NCBI RefSeq assembly: GCF_021602025.1 | Contig: NZ_BQHW01000001.1 | Span: forward strand, 62,001 to 126,000 | Source: Pseudomonas ceruminis | Lineage (GTDB): Bacteria > Pseudomonadota > Gammaproteobacteria > Pseudomonadales > Pseudomonadaceae | Direction of reading: 5' to 3' | Length of the DNA stretch: 64,000 nt | Shown: piece by piece, positions 1 through 8,307 of the stretch | Numbering within the stretch: the stretch's first letter is position 1 | How the letters are laid out: every line of letters begins with the position of its first letter | Notes under the pieces: generated by a model | Databases searched by the model: none | What the model saw: the letters and a program-made list of their open reading frames with translations, nothing else | What the model was told of the DNA's origin: nothing | Made by a program: the position numbers and the translations under genes

Positions 1-228
1 TTCTCGCACTACCGCGTTGGCACCGCGCCCGGTGAGCGCGCGTTCGCCCATGTGCGCCTGGCTATCCTGAGCGGTCGCTCACCGGAGGTGAAAAAGCAGC
101 TGTCCGCCAGCTTGCTGGAGGTGCTGCGCGAAGCCGCACCGGAGCAGGACGGCGTGGACATCCAGTTGTGTGTCGAAATACTCGATATGGACCGTGAGCC
201 GTACGCCAAGCTTCGCCTGCCAGGCTGA
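1..228 (+). CDS. 5-carboxymethyl-2-hydroxymuconate delta-isomerase, C-terminal part (5' end outside window)
   Basis: Open from the first base with no start, ending in TGA at 226-228; 75 residues are visible of a family about 120-130 long. The visible part has the family pattern of a phenylalanine/histidine-rich strand (AFAHVRLAIL), then GRS-x-EVKKQL and a final YAKLRL strand. This small trimeric tautomerase-fold enzyme isomerises 5-carboxymethyl-2-hydroxymuconate in homoprotocatechuate breakdown. No other hpa/hpc gene is in the window, so it may be a stand-alone member whose substrate is not certain. A strong terminator follows 32 bases downstream. Confidence 0.75.
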   Translation, partial: FSHYRVGTAPGERAFAHVRLAILSGRSPEVKKQLSASLLEVLREAAPEQDGVDIQLCVEILDMDREPYAKLRLPG

Positions 229-259
229 ATGGCGCCTGAATGAACTTCATTTAATGGAT

Positions 260-296
260 AAAAGACGCCGCTTCACGAATTTGTTGGCGTCTTTTT
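260..296 (+). terminator. Intrinsic terminator after the CHM isomerase gene
   Basis: A perfect 10-bp stem, AAAAGACGCC at 260-269 pairing with GGCGTCTTTT at 286-295, with a 16-base loop and ending in a run of five T. It separates the isomerase gene from the transferase that follows. Confidence 0.85.
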
Positions 297-387
297 CACA
301 AAAAATTGATGGTGTCCTTTCTAGAGTTCGGCCAACTTTCCCACGGTGCCTTCTGGCCGGGGGGTTGATAACCACTCTTGATTGCGA

Positions 388-2031
388 ATGCCGATGCTCA
401 ACGTCAAATACCTGCGGACTGAATGGGTCACGCTGCTGGCCAGCCTGTACCTGCTGATTGGCTTCAATCTCTTTCTCTGGGAGCACCTGCAGCAGGTGGT
501 ACCCGCCGGTCTCTCTGGGCTCTGGCTGAGCCTGGCGTTTGCCGCGCTGATGTTTTTCGCGTTCAACATGGTATTGACCCTGTTTGCTTTCCGCTATGTT
601 TTAAAACCCCTGCTGATCGTGTTGTTCATGAGTGGCGCAGGTGTCGCTTATTTCATGAACCAGTACGGTGTACTTATTGACGCCGGCATGTTCCGCAATA
701 TCGCCGAGACCAATGTCGCGGAAGTGCGCGACCTGCTGTCGCTGAAGTTTGCCGCTTATATACTGCTGCTCGGCGTATTGCCTTCAGTCGTGTTGTACAA
801 GGCCCCGATCGCCTACCGTGTCTGGCACCGCGAACTGCTGGGCAAGCTGGTGGTCAGCGGTGCCTGTGTGGTGGCGCTGGGGTCGGTGGCTCTGATCAAC
901 TACCAGGGGCTGTCATCGCTGTTTCGCAATCACCACGAACTGCGCCTGATGCTGACGCCCAGCAATATCGTCGGTGCGTCCATCGGTTATGTCAGTGAGC
1001 GTGTCGGTACCGCGGCCAGGCCGTTTCAGAGTTATGGCACCGATGCGCGCCGTGATGCCGCCTGGCAGCACCATGAGCGCAAATCGTTGACCGTGCTGGT
1101 GGTCGGTGAAAGTGCGCGGGCAGACCATTTCAGCGTGCTCGGCTATGACCGTGAAACCACGCCCAAGCTTGCCAAAGAACAAGGGCTGCTGGCATTCGCC
1201 GATGTGCGTTCCTGCGGGACTGAAACGGCGGTATCGGTGCCGTGCATGTTCTCGGGCATGACGCGCAAGGAATACGATGCCCGGGTGGCGAAGAACCGTG
1301 AAGGGCTGTTGGACATCCTCCAGCGCGCGGGCCTGGCCGTGCAGTGGCGCGATAACCAGTCAGGGTGCAAGGGCACCTGTGACCGCGTGCAGTTCATCGA
1401 TGTCAGCAACCTCAAGGACCCTACCTTGTGCGCGGGTGGCGAATGCCATGACCAGATTCTGCTGCAGGGCCTGGGTGAACTGATCGACAACCTCGACAAG
1501 GACACCGTGCTGGTCCTGCACCAGATGGGCAGCCATGGCCCCGAGTACTTCAAGCGCTACCCCGAGGGCGGCGACCGGTTTACCCCGGTGTGCCACAGCA
1601 ACGCGCTGAACCAGTGCAGCAAAGAGGAAATCATCAACGGCTATGACAACACCCTGGCCTACACTGACAACGTGCTGGCGTCGTTGATCGACACCCTGCG
1701 CAGCAAGCAGGACAAGGTCGACACGGCGATGATCTACCTGTCCGACCATGGTGAATCGCTGGGTGAATACAACCTGTTCCTGCACGGTACCCCCTATGCG
1801 ATCGCACCAGACCAGCAAAAACACATACCGCTGCTGACCTGGTTCTCGGACAGCTACAAAGAGGACTTCGGCCTGGACACCGACTGCCTGGCCAAACTCA
1901 GCGATGCACCGCTGTCGCAAGACAACCTGTTCCACTCGATGCTCGGCCTGCTGCAGGTGCGCACCGAGGTCTACCAGCAGTCGCTGGACATGTTCGCCAG
2001 CTGCCGGCCGTGGCTGGCGGCCAAGCGCTGA
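388..2031 (+). CDS. eptA: Phosphoethanolamine transferase (EptA-like, inner membrane)
   Basis: About 547 residues. The first 170 residues carry five hydrophobic segments; the rest is a periplasmic sulfatase-fold domain. Visible motifs are GESARADHFSVLGY near residue 240, CGTETAVSVPC with the nucleophilic Thr near 278, and SDHGESLGEYNLFLHG near 452-466 for the zinc site; several Cys pairs suit periplasmic disulfides. The family moves phosphoethanolamine from phosphatidylethanolamine to lipid A, lowering surface charge and giving polymyxin resistance. The start is uncertain: TTG at 382, ATG at 388 and ATG at 394 are all in frame and none has a clear Shine-Dalgarno. No two-component regulator lies next to it. 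Acceptor (lipid A or another glycan) is inferred from the family. Confidence 0.88.
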   Translation: MPMLNVKYLRTEWVTLLASLYLLIGFNLFLWEHLQQVVPAGLSGLWLSLAFAALMFFAFNMVLTLFAFRYVLKPLLIVLFMSGAGVAYFMNQYGVLIDAGMFRNIAETNVAEVRDLLSLKFAAYILLLGVLPSVVLYKAPIAYRVWHRELLGKLVVSGACVVALGSVALINYQGLSSLFRNHHELRLMLTPSNIVGASIGYVSERVGTAARPFQSYGTDARRDAAWQHHERKSLTVLVVGESARADHFSVLGYDRETTPKLAKEQGLLAFADVRSCGTETAVSVPCMFSGMTRKEYDARVAKNREGLLDILQRAGLAVQWRDNQSGCKGTCDRVQFIDVSNLKDPTLCAGGECHDQILLQGLGELIDNLDKDTVLVLHQMGSHGPEYFKRYPEGGDRFTPVCHSNALNQCSKEEIINGYDNTLAYTDNVLASLIDTLRSKQDKVDTAMIYLSDHGESLGEYNLFLHGTPYAIAPDQQKHIPLLTWFSDSYKEDFGLDTDCLAKLSDAPLSQDNLFHSMLGLLQVRTEVYQQSLDMFASCRPWLAAKR

Positions 2032-2132
2032 TCCTGCGGCACATGCCGTTCATCAATTGCAAGGATGGCGCAGGTTTCACCCGCAGTGCCCGCGCCGTAT
2101 ATACTGCGCGCCAATGTTAGTGGGAGAGCCTC

Positions 2133-3266
2133 GTGGCCATCGAAATACACTGGATCCGTGACGACCAGACCCTGGCCGAACACTGCCAAAGCTGGCACGA
2201 ACTGCCCTTCGTAGCGCTCGACACCGAATTCATGCGGGTCGATACCTTTTACCCGAAAGCCGGCCTGATCCAGGTCGGCGACGGCCAGCGGGCCTACCTG
2301 ATCGACCCGCTGCTGATCGGCAACTGGCAGCCGCTGGGCGAGCTGCTGGAAAACCCGGCCGTGGTCAAGGTGCTGCATGCCTGTAGCGAAGACCTGGAGG
2401 TGCTGCTGCGCCTGACGGGTAAGCTGCCGCAGCCGCTGTTCGATACGCAACTGGCCGGTGGCTACCTGAACCTGGGCTTCTCCATGGGCTATTCACGCCT
2501 GGTGCAGGAGGTGCTGGGCATCGAGTTGCCCAAAGGCGAGACCCGCTCCGACTGGTTGCAGCGCCCGCTGTCGGAAACCCAGATCAGCTACGCCGCCGAA
2601 GATGCCGTGCACTTGGCCGAACTGTTCTCGGCCCTGCGCCCCCGCCTGTCCGATGACAAGTACGCCTGGGTGCTGGAAGACGGTGCCGAACTGGTTGCTG
2701 CCTTGCGCCGTGAGGTCGACCCCCAGGCCCTGTACCGCGACGTCAAGCTGGCCTGGAAGCTGGGCCGCCAGCAACTGGCCGTGCTGCGCGAGCTGTGCGC
2801 CTGGCGCGAGTGCGAAGCGCGCAGCCGTGACGTGCCGCGCAACCGCATCCTCAAGGAGCACTCGCTGTGGCCCATGGCCAAGACCCAGCCCGACAACCTG
2901 TCGGCGCTGGCCAAGGTCGAAGAAATGCACCCGCGTACCATCCGCCAGGACGGCGCGCTCCTGATCGAGCTGATCAAGCGTGCAGCCAGCCTGCCGCCTG
3001 AGCAATGGCCGGCGACCCTGCCCGAGCCTCTGCCAATCGAAGCCGCCGGCATCCTCAAGCGCCTGCGCGCCATCGGCCAGGCCGAAGGCGAGCGCCTGGG
3101 CATCGCCCCCGAGCTGATGCTGCGCAAGAAAACCCTGGAAGCCCTGCTCAAGAGCGGCTACCCCAATGGCCCCTATCAACTGCCTGATTCGCTGCGCGGC
3201 TGGCGCCGTGAGCGGATGGGCCAGGCCCTGCTGGACGACCTGGCGGGCGCCGGAGAAACCCGATGA
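2133..3266 (+). CDS. rnd: Ribonuclease D
   Basis: 377 residues starting at GTG with GGGAGA at 2121-2126. The DEDD exonuclease domain shows ALDTEFMR near residue 28, [10 protein letters not shown] near 80 and YAAEDAVHL near 152; an HRDC domain follows around 210-290. It trims the 3' ends of tRNA precursors and other structured RNAs. The stop overlaps the next gene's start by four bases (ATGA), so rnd and ycgL are translationally coupled, the usual arrangement in Pseudomonas. Length matches E. coli RNase D (375). Confidence 0.96.
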   Translation: MAIEIHWIRDDQTLAEHCQSWHELPFVALDTEFMRVDTFYPKAGLIQVGDGQRAYLIDPLLIGNWQPLGELLENPAVVKVLHACSEDLEVLLRLTGKLPQPLFDTQLAGGYLNLGFSMGYSRLVQEVLGIELPKGETRSDWLQRPLSETQISYAAEDAVHLAELFSALRPRLSDDKYAWVLEDGAELVAALRREVDPQALYRDVKLAWKLGRQQLAVLRELCAWRECEARSRDVPRNRILKEHSLWPMAKTQPDNLSALAKVEEMHPRTIRQDGALLIELIKRAASLPPEQWPATLPEPLPIEAAGILKRLRAIGQAEGERLGIAPELMLRKKTLEALLKSGYPNGPYQLPDSLRGWRRERMGQALLDDLAGAGETR

Positions 3267-3556
3267 AACGTATTTGCTCGATCTACAAGAGCCCCCGCAA
3301 GAACGAAATGTACCTCTACGTGCTCAAGGCCGAGGGCCTGGAGCGCGTGCCCGAGGCCCTGCTGCCATTCTTCGGTACGCCTGTGCATGCCTTCGACCTG
3401 GTGCTGACCCCCGAGCGCAAGCTGGCCCGCGAAGACATCGTCAAGGTGCTGGAGAACCTCGAAAACCAGGGCTACCACTTGCAGATGCCGCCGGCTGAAG
3501 AAGAGTACATCGAGCACCTGCCCGAAGAGCTGCTGCGCCGCAACGACCCGGTCTGA
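3263..3556 (+). CDS. YcgL domain-containing protein
   Basis: 97 residues, beginning [20 protein letters not shown], the conserved opening of the small alpha/beta YcgL family, with the downstream [19 protein letters not shown] and [14 protein letters not shown] stretches. Its biochemical role is not known. It overlaps the end of rnd by four bases, so it is made from the rnd message and may act with it; that is inference from context only. A strong hairpin terminator follows. Confidence 0.93.
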   Translation: MKRICSIYKSPRKNEMYLYVLKAEGLERVPEALLPFFGTPVHAFDLVLTPERKLAREDIVKVLENLENQGYHLQMPPAEEEYIEHLPEELLRRNDPV

Positions 3557-3581
3557 CCCCGGACCGCTCCCTCACCTACCC

Positions 3582-3610
3582 AGGAGGCCCGCGCGCCGGG
3601 CCTCCTTCGT
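3582..3610 (+). terminator. Intrinsic terminator of rnd-ycgL
   Basis: Perfect 10-bp GC stem: AGGAGGCCCG at 3582-3591 pairs with CGGGCCTCCT at 3597-3606, five-base loop, followed by the T-rich TCGTTGTTT. Confidence 0.85.
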
Positions 3611-3633
3611 TGTTTGCCAAGGTTGTCACTTTG

Positions 3634-4566
3634 ATGCGCGTTCTGATCGCTGAGCAGGATCATGCCACCTATGCCCGTCTGCTGCGTGAAGCAGCGCCTG
3701 AACTGGAAGTCCTGACCAGCGGCGACTCTGCCGAACTGGCCTCCCAGGCCCCCCGATGCGAAGTGTGGCTGGGCCAGCCAGACCTGCTGGCAAGCTTGCT
3801 GCGCCAAGGCCACAAGCCCGAATGGGTGCAATCTACCTGGGCCGGCATCACGCCGCTGTTGGCCGAGGGGTTACCTCGTGATTACCGCCTGACCCGTGCG
3901 GTCGGCATTTTTGGCCAGGTGATGGCCGAGTACATGCTCACCTACATGCTCGGCCACGAGCGTGAAGTACTGTCGCGCCTGGTGAGCCAGGTGGAACGCC
4001 GCTGGGACGATCGACCCGGGCGTTCGCTTGAAGGGCGCAAGGTGCTGATCGTGGGCACCGGTGATATCGGCCAACGCGTGGCCGAATTCCTCGTGCCGTT
4101 TGGCGTGACTGTGTACGGCGTGGCCAGCAGTGCGCGTGAGCAAGCGCCGTTCGTCGAAGTTGCAGGGCTGGCAGAGCTGCCGCGCCTGGTCGCGCAGGTG
4201 GACTACGTAATTAACCTGCTGCCGGATACGCCGGCAACCCATGATTTATATGATGCGGCACTGTTCAAGTGCTTCCGGCCCAGCGCCCTGTTCATCAATG
4301 CAGGGCGCGGTGTTGCGGTGGTCGATGCCGACCTGGTCGAGGCGTTGAAGGAGGGGCACCTGGCGGGCGCGGTGATCGATGTGTGCAGGCAGGAACCGTT
4401 GCCGCAGCGGCATCCGTTCTGGACGGCATGGGGGCTGCTGTTGACTGGGCACAGTTCGGCGCCCACCTCGCCGGCGGCGATGGTGCGGTTGTTTGTCGAG
4501 AATACAGGGGCGTATGCGGCGGGGCAGGGGCTGCGCGGGGAAGTGGACTTTGCCCGGGGGTACTAG
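3634..4566 (+). CDS. D-2-hydroxyacid dehydrogenase family protein
   Basis: 310 residues from the ATG at 3634; an in-frame TTG at 3610 lies inside the T-tract of the preceding terminator and is unlikely. The NAD-binding Rossmann motif GTGDIGQRVAEFL is near residue 141. The catalytic triad of the family is visible: Arg in INAGRG (about 222), Glu in RQEPLP (about 252) and His in GHSSAP (about 271). It should reduce a 2-keto acid such as glyoxylate or hydroxypyruvate, or act in reverse; the substrate cannot be read from sequence. It is monocistronic, bounded by hairpins on both sides. Confidence 0.9.
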   Translation: MRVLIAEQDHATYARLLREAAPELEVLTSGDSAELASQAPRCEVWLGQPDLLASLLRQGHKPEWVQSTWAGITPLLAEGLPRDYRLTRAVGIFGQVMAEYMLTYMLGHEREVLSRLVSQVERRWDDRPGRSLEGRKVLIVGTGDIGQRVAEFLVPFGVTVYGVASSAREQAPFVEVAGLAELPRLVAQVDYVINLLPDTPATHDLYDAALFKCFRPSALFINAGRGVAVVDADLVEALKEGHLAGAVIDVCRQEPLPQRHPFWTAWGLLLTGHSSAPTSPAAMVRLFVENTGAYAAGQGLRGEVDFARGY

Positions 4567-4568
4567 CC

Positions 4569-4623
4569 GCAAGCTGCAAGCCGCAGGCTGAACGCGGCTC
4601 CTGCCACCCAGCTTGCAGCTTGC
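4569..4623. repeat. Inverted repeat with CTGCAAGC arms, probable bidirectional terminator
   Basis: GCAAGCTGCAAGC at 4569-4581 is matched perfectly by GCTTGCAGCTTGC at 4611-4623, a 13-bp stem with a 29-base loop, lying between two convergent genes. A related hairpin occurs at 5355-5398 on the other side of the nitroreductase gene. Confidence 0.8.
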
Positions 4624-4630
4624 ATCTGTT

Positions 4631-5224
4631 TCAGAGGCTGAAATCACCCTCAGCCGCCAGTTCACTCAGTGGCCGGCGCGGGCTTGGCACTTCGCGGGCC
4701 TGCAGGGCTTCGGCCAGGCTGGCCTTGTCACCCAGTTTGCCGATCGCGATCATGGCATGCAGCTCGTAACCCTCGGGGACCTTGAGCTCGGTGCGCGCCA
4801 GCGCTTTGTCGAACCCAGCCATGCCATGGGTGTGCCAGCCGCTGATGCTGGCCTGCAAGGCCAGATGGCCCCAGGCGGAACCGGTGTCGAAGGTGTGCCA
4901 CAACGCCGGGGTCTCTTCACTGGCACCAGGGGCGGTGAACGTGGTCTTGGAAATGATCAGCACCAGGGCCGACGCCTGCTGTGCCCAGCTGCGGTTGAAC
5001 GGCACCAGCAGGTTCAGGTAACGCTCCCAGTTTGGCGTATCGCGGCGAGCGTAGAGAAACCGCCACGGCTGCGAGTTGTAAGCCGACGGCGCCCAGCGCG
5101 CAGCTTCAAGGAAGCTCAGCAGGGTTTCTTCGCTGATTGGCTCGGCGGTGAACGCCCGGGGCGACCAGCGATTGATGAACTGTTCGTTGATGGCGTAATC
5201 GGCGATGCGAGGGGTGGCGCTCAT
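4631..5224 (-). CDS. Nitroreductase family protein (FMN-dependent)
   Basis: 197 residues. The start at 5224 is chosen because GGAG lies just upstream and the protein then opens with the family's INRWSPRAFTAEPISEETLL region; the frame is open further upstream but that part shows no family similarity. Other family features are EAARWAPSAYNSQPWRFLYARRDT and a C-terminal Gly-rich GYELHAMIAIGKLGD strand. The fold binds FMN and reduces nitro groups, quinones or similar using NAD(P)H; the natural substrate is not evident. It stands alone between two related inverted repeats. Confidence 0.88.
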   Translation of the reverse strand: MSATPRIADYAINEQFINRWSPRAFTAEPISEETLLSFLEAARWAPSAYNSQPWRFLYARRDTPNWERYLNLLVPFNRSWAQQASALVLIISKTTFTAPGASEETPALWHTFDTGSAWGHLALQASISGWHTHGMAGFDKALARTELKVPEGYELHAMIAIGKLGDKASLAEALQAREVPSPRRPLSELAAEGDFSL

Positions 5225-5354
5225 GACTGCTCCTGCAACTGGAGGGGAAAGATCGCACGCTACTGCGTCCAGTCGGCACTGACAAGCGGTCTGGCATTGC
5301 CGAAGGCCAGGCTCTAGACTGGCGCCGCCATGGCGCCCAGCGACAAGATGCACG

Positions 5355-5398
5355 CTGCAAGCCACAAGAAAAGCCGTACCCGCCGCTGTTGCTTGCAG
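5355..5398. repeat. Second CTGCAAGC/GCTTGCAG inverted repeat
   Basis: CTGCAAGC at 5355-5362 pairs with GCTTGCAG at 5391-5398. It shares its core with the longer hairpin at 4569-4623, so the nitroreductase gene sits between two copies of the same short element. Confidence 0.65.
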
Positions 5399-5438
5399 TT
5401 CGAAGTCTGCAGCGGGTTCAATGCAGGAAACCCGTGTG

Positions 5439-5888
5439 ATGATCGCTGAAAGCGCGCCGTTCTGGCGGCGCAAGACCCTCGAACAACTCGACCCGCAAGA
5501 ATGGGAGTCGCTGTGTGACGGCTGTGGCCTGTGCTGTCTGCAAAAGCTCGAGGACGAGGACGACAACAGCGTCTACTACACGCGTATCGCCTGCAAACTG
5601 CTGGACCTGAACACCTGCCAGTGCAGTGATTACCCCAATCGCTTCGCCCAGGTGCCCGACTGCATCCAGCTCACCCCCGGCAAGGCCGATCAGTTCAAGT
5701 GGCTGCCGAGCACCTGTGGTTACCGTCTGGTCAGCGAAGGCAAGGACCTGCCTGCCTGGCATCATCTGGTGTGTGGCGACCGCAAGCAGGTCCATGAACA
5801 GCGTATTTCCCAGTCGGGGCGTATGTTCAGTGAGCATGATGTTGATGAAGACGACTGGGAAGACCATCTGATTTTTCGCGCCAGCTGA
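5439..5888 (+). CDS. YcgN family cysteine-cluster protein
   Basis: 149 residues. The ATG at 5439 is preferred over the one at 5421: AGGA sits 9-10 bases before it and the family starts MIAE[14 protein letters not shown]. The Cys cluster [14 protein letters not shown] near residue 28 is followed by further Cys residues ([25 protein letters not shown]), the pattern of a predicted Fe-S or zinc cluster protein. The function is unknown. The next gene begins 40 bases downstream on the same strand, so the two may share a message. Confidence 0.92.
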   Translation: MIAESAPFWRRKTLEQLDPQEWESLCDGCGLCCLQKLEDEDDNSVYYTRIACKLLDLNTCQCSDYPNRFAQVPDCIQLTPGKADQFKWLPSTCGYRLVSEGKDLPAWHHLVCGDRKQVHEQRISQSGRMFSEHDVDEDDWEDHLIFRAS

Positions 5889-5928
5889 GCGGCGCGGCCC
5901 GTCGTCTCTGGGAACAAGGAGTTTCTGA

Positions 5929-7137
5929 ATGCGTTGCCAGCTGTTGCTGTTTATGGGCCTGTTGGCCTGTTCCCCGGCCTGGGCGAAGAAAGTCGACCTT
6001 GATTACCAGGTGCGCCTGCTGCCTGCCAGCGGGCAGGCCGAAGTGCGCCTGACCCTGGCCGAAGGCAGCGCCGTACGTAGCCTGGATTTTGACCTGGGCA
6101 CGGCGGGGGCATACAGCGGTTTTCAGGCGGATGGCCAGTGGCAAGAGCAGGGTGAGCGTGGTGTGTGGCACCCGGCTGCCGGCAAGACCAGCCTCAGCTA
6201 TCGGGTCAAGCTCGACCAGAAGCTGCGCAGCGGCGCCTATTCCTCGCGCATCACACCCCACTGGGCATTGTTCCTGGGCGACCAGTTGGTCCCGCCCGCA
6301 CGCCTCGACCAGCAGGACGGCACCGAACTGGTGGCACGCTTGTCGGTTGACCTGCCAGACGGCTGGAACAGCATCGAAACCGCCTGGCCGCGGATCGGCA
6401 AGGACAAGTTCCGTATCGACAATGTCTCGCGCCTGTTCGACCGCCCTACCGGCTGGATGCTCGCCGGCGACCTCGGGAGCCGGCGCGCTCGCTTGGGTGA
6501 GACGGATGTGACCGTGGCCGCACCCGTTGGGCAGGGCATGCGGCGGATGGACAACCTGACCTTGCTGACCTTCGTCTGGCCGCAACTGCAGGCTGTGTTC
6601 CCGCGTAACCCGCCCAAGTTGCTGCTGGTCGGCGCCCGCGATGGCATGTGGCGCGGGGCGATGGCGGCACGGGGCTCGCTATACCTGCACAGCTCACGCG
6701 CCATGGTCGGCGAGAGCGGCAGCAGCCCATTGCTGCGCGAGCTGGTGCAGTTGTTTGCGCAGATCCACGTGGGTGCTGACAGCGACTGGCTTGGCCAAAG
6801 CATTACCGATTACTACGCCAACGAACTGCTGCGCCGGGCGGGGGGCGTCAGCGAGGACCGCTACCAGGTGTGGCAGGCGCGTTTGCAGAAGCAGGGCGCG
6901 AAGGTGACCCAGCTCAAGGGTGACCGTGCCAGCCCGGCCCAGGTGGCCCGGGGTGTGCTGCTGTTGCAGGCGCTGGACAAGGAGATCCGTATCCATACCC
7001 AGGCCAAGCGGTCACTGGACGATGTGACCCAGGCTCTGATGCGTTTGCCCAAGGTCAGTACCGAGGAGTTCGTACAGATCAGCGAGCATGTGCTGGGACG
7101 GCGCTCTGAAGTGTTGCAGAGCAAAGCGTTGAAGTAA
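5929..7137 (+). CDS. Secreted protein resembling an inactive M1/M61-type metallopeptidase
   Basis: 402 residues with a clear signal peptide (hydrophobic LLLFMGLLACS, AWA cleavage site near residue 22). The first half is beta-rich, as in the N-terminal domain of M1/M61 peptidases. The stretch LLRELVQLFA near residue 268 followed by DWLGQSITDYYANELLRRAGG near 285 has the spacing and hydrophobic pattern of HExxH...WLNEGLAEYY, but both zinc His and the downstream Glu are replaced (R, Q, Q). I read it as a catalytically dead, periplasmic or outer-membrane relative; this is inference from motif shape. It is preceded by AAGGAG and probably co-transcribed with ycgN. Confidence 0.7.
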   Translation: MRCQLLLFMGLLACSPAWAKKVDLDYQVRLLPASGQAEVRLTLAEGSAVRSLDFDLGTAGAYSGFQADGQWQEQGERGVWHPAAGKTSLSYRVKLDQKLRSGAYSSRITPHWALFLGDQLVPPARLDQQDGTELVARLSVDLPDGWNSIETAWPRIGKDKFRIDNVSRLFDRPTGWMLAGDLGSRRARLGETDVTVAAPVGQGMRRMDNLTLLTFVWPQLQAVFPRNPPKLLLVGARDGMWRGAMAARGSLYLHSSRAMVGESGSSPLLRELVQLFAQIHVGADSDWLGQSITDYYANELLRRAGGVSEDRYQVWQARLQKQGAKVTQLKGDRASPAQVARGVLLLQALDKEIRIHTQAKRSLDDVTQALMRLPKVSTEEFVQISEHVLGRRSEVLQSKALK

Positions 7138-7200
7138 TGCGTGTGGCAGTTGCAGCGGCCTCGTTACGGCTTCACCCGCGAGGAGGCCGCTGCAACCCCC

Positions 7201-7542
7201 TCAACTGTCTGCCAACGGGTCCTTCCCGGTCACCGTGACCCCCTGCGTCGCCGCTTTGGCACTGCGCTTGAGTGCTTCAAGGTCTGCCGCGCTGCGCTCG
7301 ATATCCAGGCGCAGGCGGTTGTATTCCTGCCGGTGCCGCTGCCACCAGGTCTTGGCCGCACAATGCCCCTTGACCCCGCGGGCGACCGCCAGGCCGCCAA
7401 TGGCCATCTGCACCAGCCCGACCAGCCCCCCGCGGCGCAAGCCCTTGGTGAACATCAGTGCGCCACCGGCCAGCGAGCCGACGCGCTCCAGGCCTTGGAC
7501 ATTGTGCTGCGCAGACGCCGAAGCGGAATGAATATCGAGCAT
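7201..7542 (-). CDS. DUF2892-type small inner-membrane protein
   Basis: 113 residues, ATG at 7542 with GGAG upstream. The N-terminal part (VQGLERVGSLAGGALMFTKGLRRGGLVGLVQMAIGGLAVARG) has the two short, Gly-rich hydrophobic helices of the DUF2892/YgaP-like membrane domain; the C-terminal half is a charged, probably coiled helix (RHRQEYNRLRLDIERSAADLEALKRSA). No catalytic residues are seen. The role is unknown; it is a single gene between two hydrolase/methyltransferase neighbours with no obvious link. Confidence 0.75.
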   Translation of the reverse strand: MLDIHSASASAQHNVQGLERVGSLAGGALMFTKGLRRGGLVGLVQMAIGGLAVARGVKGHCAAKTWWQRHRQEYNRLRLDIERSAADLEALKRSAKAATQGVTVTGKDPLADS

Positions 7543-7646
7543 GGCAAGCCCTCCATGTGAAGTGTAAGCAGGTGACCGCTTACCGGCCGCAGCCGTTCAG
7601 TCGACTTGCCCAGCGGCGCCGCTGTTCCACCCTCAGCGCCAACGTG

Positions 7647-8117
7647 TCACTTGAACTTCGGCCCCGAGCGGGTATTGAGCCCCTTGGCCAGCCGGTCATA
7701 CAGCACCACGTTCACCGTGGCCGCCAGGTTCATGCAGCCCTCGGTCGGGATGTAGATGGTTTCTTCACACCACGCGCGTACGCTGGCATCGAGGCTACCG
7801 TCTTCCGGGCCGAAGATGTAGATGGCGCGGTCGGGGTGGGTGTATTCAGGCAAGGGTCGAGCGCCTTCGACCAGTTCCACGGCAACCGGCGTACAACCCA
7901 GGGGGATGATGCGTTGCAGGTCGTCGATGCCGATCAGCGGAATGTCGTAGTGCACACGCTTGGTGTCGGTGACGAAATCGCGGGCGCGTTCATAGCGCTT
8001 GCCGGTGTAGAACACCGAGTTGACGCCGTAGCAACCCGCTGCGCGCATTACCGAACCAACGTTCTCTGCAGACTTGGGGTTGAACAGGCCGATGCAGCTG
8101 TACCGTTTGTTTGCCAC
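7647..8117 (-). CDS. RNA methyltransferase, TrmH/SPOUT family
   Basis: 156 residues from a GTG at 8117, with AAGGG 9 bases upstream. SPOUT motifs 1-3 are visible: NPKSAENVGSVMRAAGCYG near residue 13, IFGPEDGSLDASV near 100, and IPTEGCMNLAATVNVVLYD near 123. The knot fold transfers a methyl group from S-adenosylmethionine to a ribose 2'-OH of RNA. The length matches the minimal catalytic domain without an extra RNA-binding domain. The exact tRNA or rRNA target is not shown by sequence. A TATAAT on the minus strand at 8144-8149 is a likely -10 element. Confidence 0.9.
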   Translation of the reverse strand: MANKRYSCIGLFNPKSAENVGSVMRAAGCYGVNSVFYTGKRYERARDFVTDTKRVHYDIPLIGIDDLQRIIPLGCTPVAVELVEGARPLPEYTHPDRAIYIFGPEDGSLDASVRAWCEETIYIPTEGCMNLAATVNVVLYDRLAKGLNTRSGPKFK

Positions 8118-8186
8118 GTGCCGGGGCCCTTCGCAAAAAGCGCGATTATACGGGCTGGCCGACAGCAGCGGGGCGTGTATCGACGG

Positions 8187-8227
8187 TCAGTCTTGAGCAT
8201 GCCGGCCAGGGCGGCGAACGGGTTATG
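8187..8227 (-). pseudogene. Displaced C-terminal remnant of a yajD-like gene
   Basis: Reading the minus strand at 8227-8192 gives HNPFAALAGMLK, matching 9 of 12 residues of the intact YajD tail encoded at 13619-13584 (HNPFAALADLMK). NPFA-x-L near the C-terminus is typical of YajD. The codons here are the GC-rich host type (CCG TTC GCC GCC CTG), while the intact gene's tail uses CCA TTT GCA GCA CTT. It has no start of its own and reads as the original 3' end of yajD left behind by an insertion. Confidence 0.6.
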
Positions 8228-8307
8228 GCCAGAGAGCCTGCCGGCACCGCTCAGGTTCAGGGCGCTTAGCTTCAAGGCAATGAGCGAACCGGGGGTATTT
8301 TTCTGCG

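Noticed and set aside
4631-5566. Long N-terminal extension of the nitroreductase
   Set aside because: Homology begins at the ATG at 5224 with a good ribosome binding site; the extension covers the hairpin and the ycgN start.
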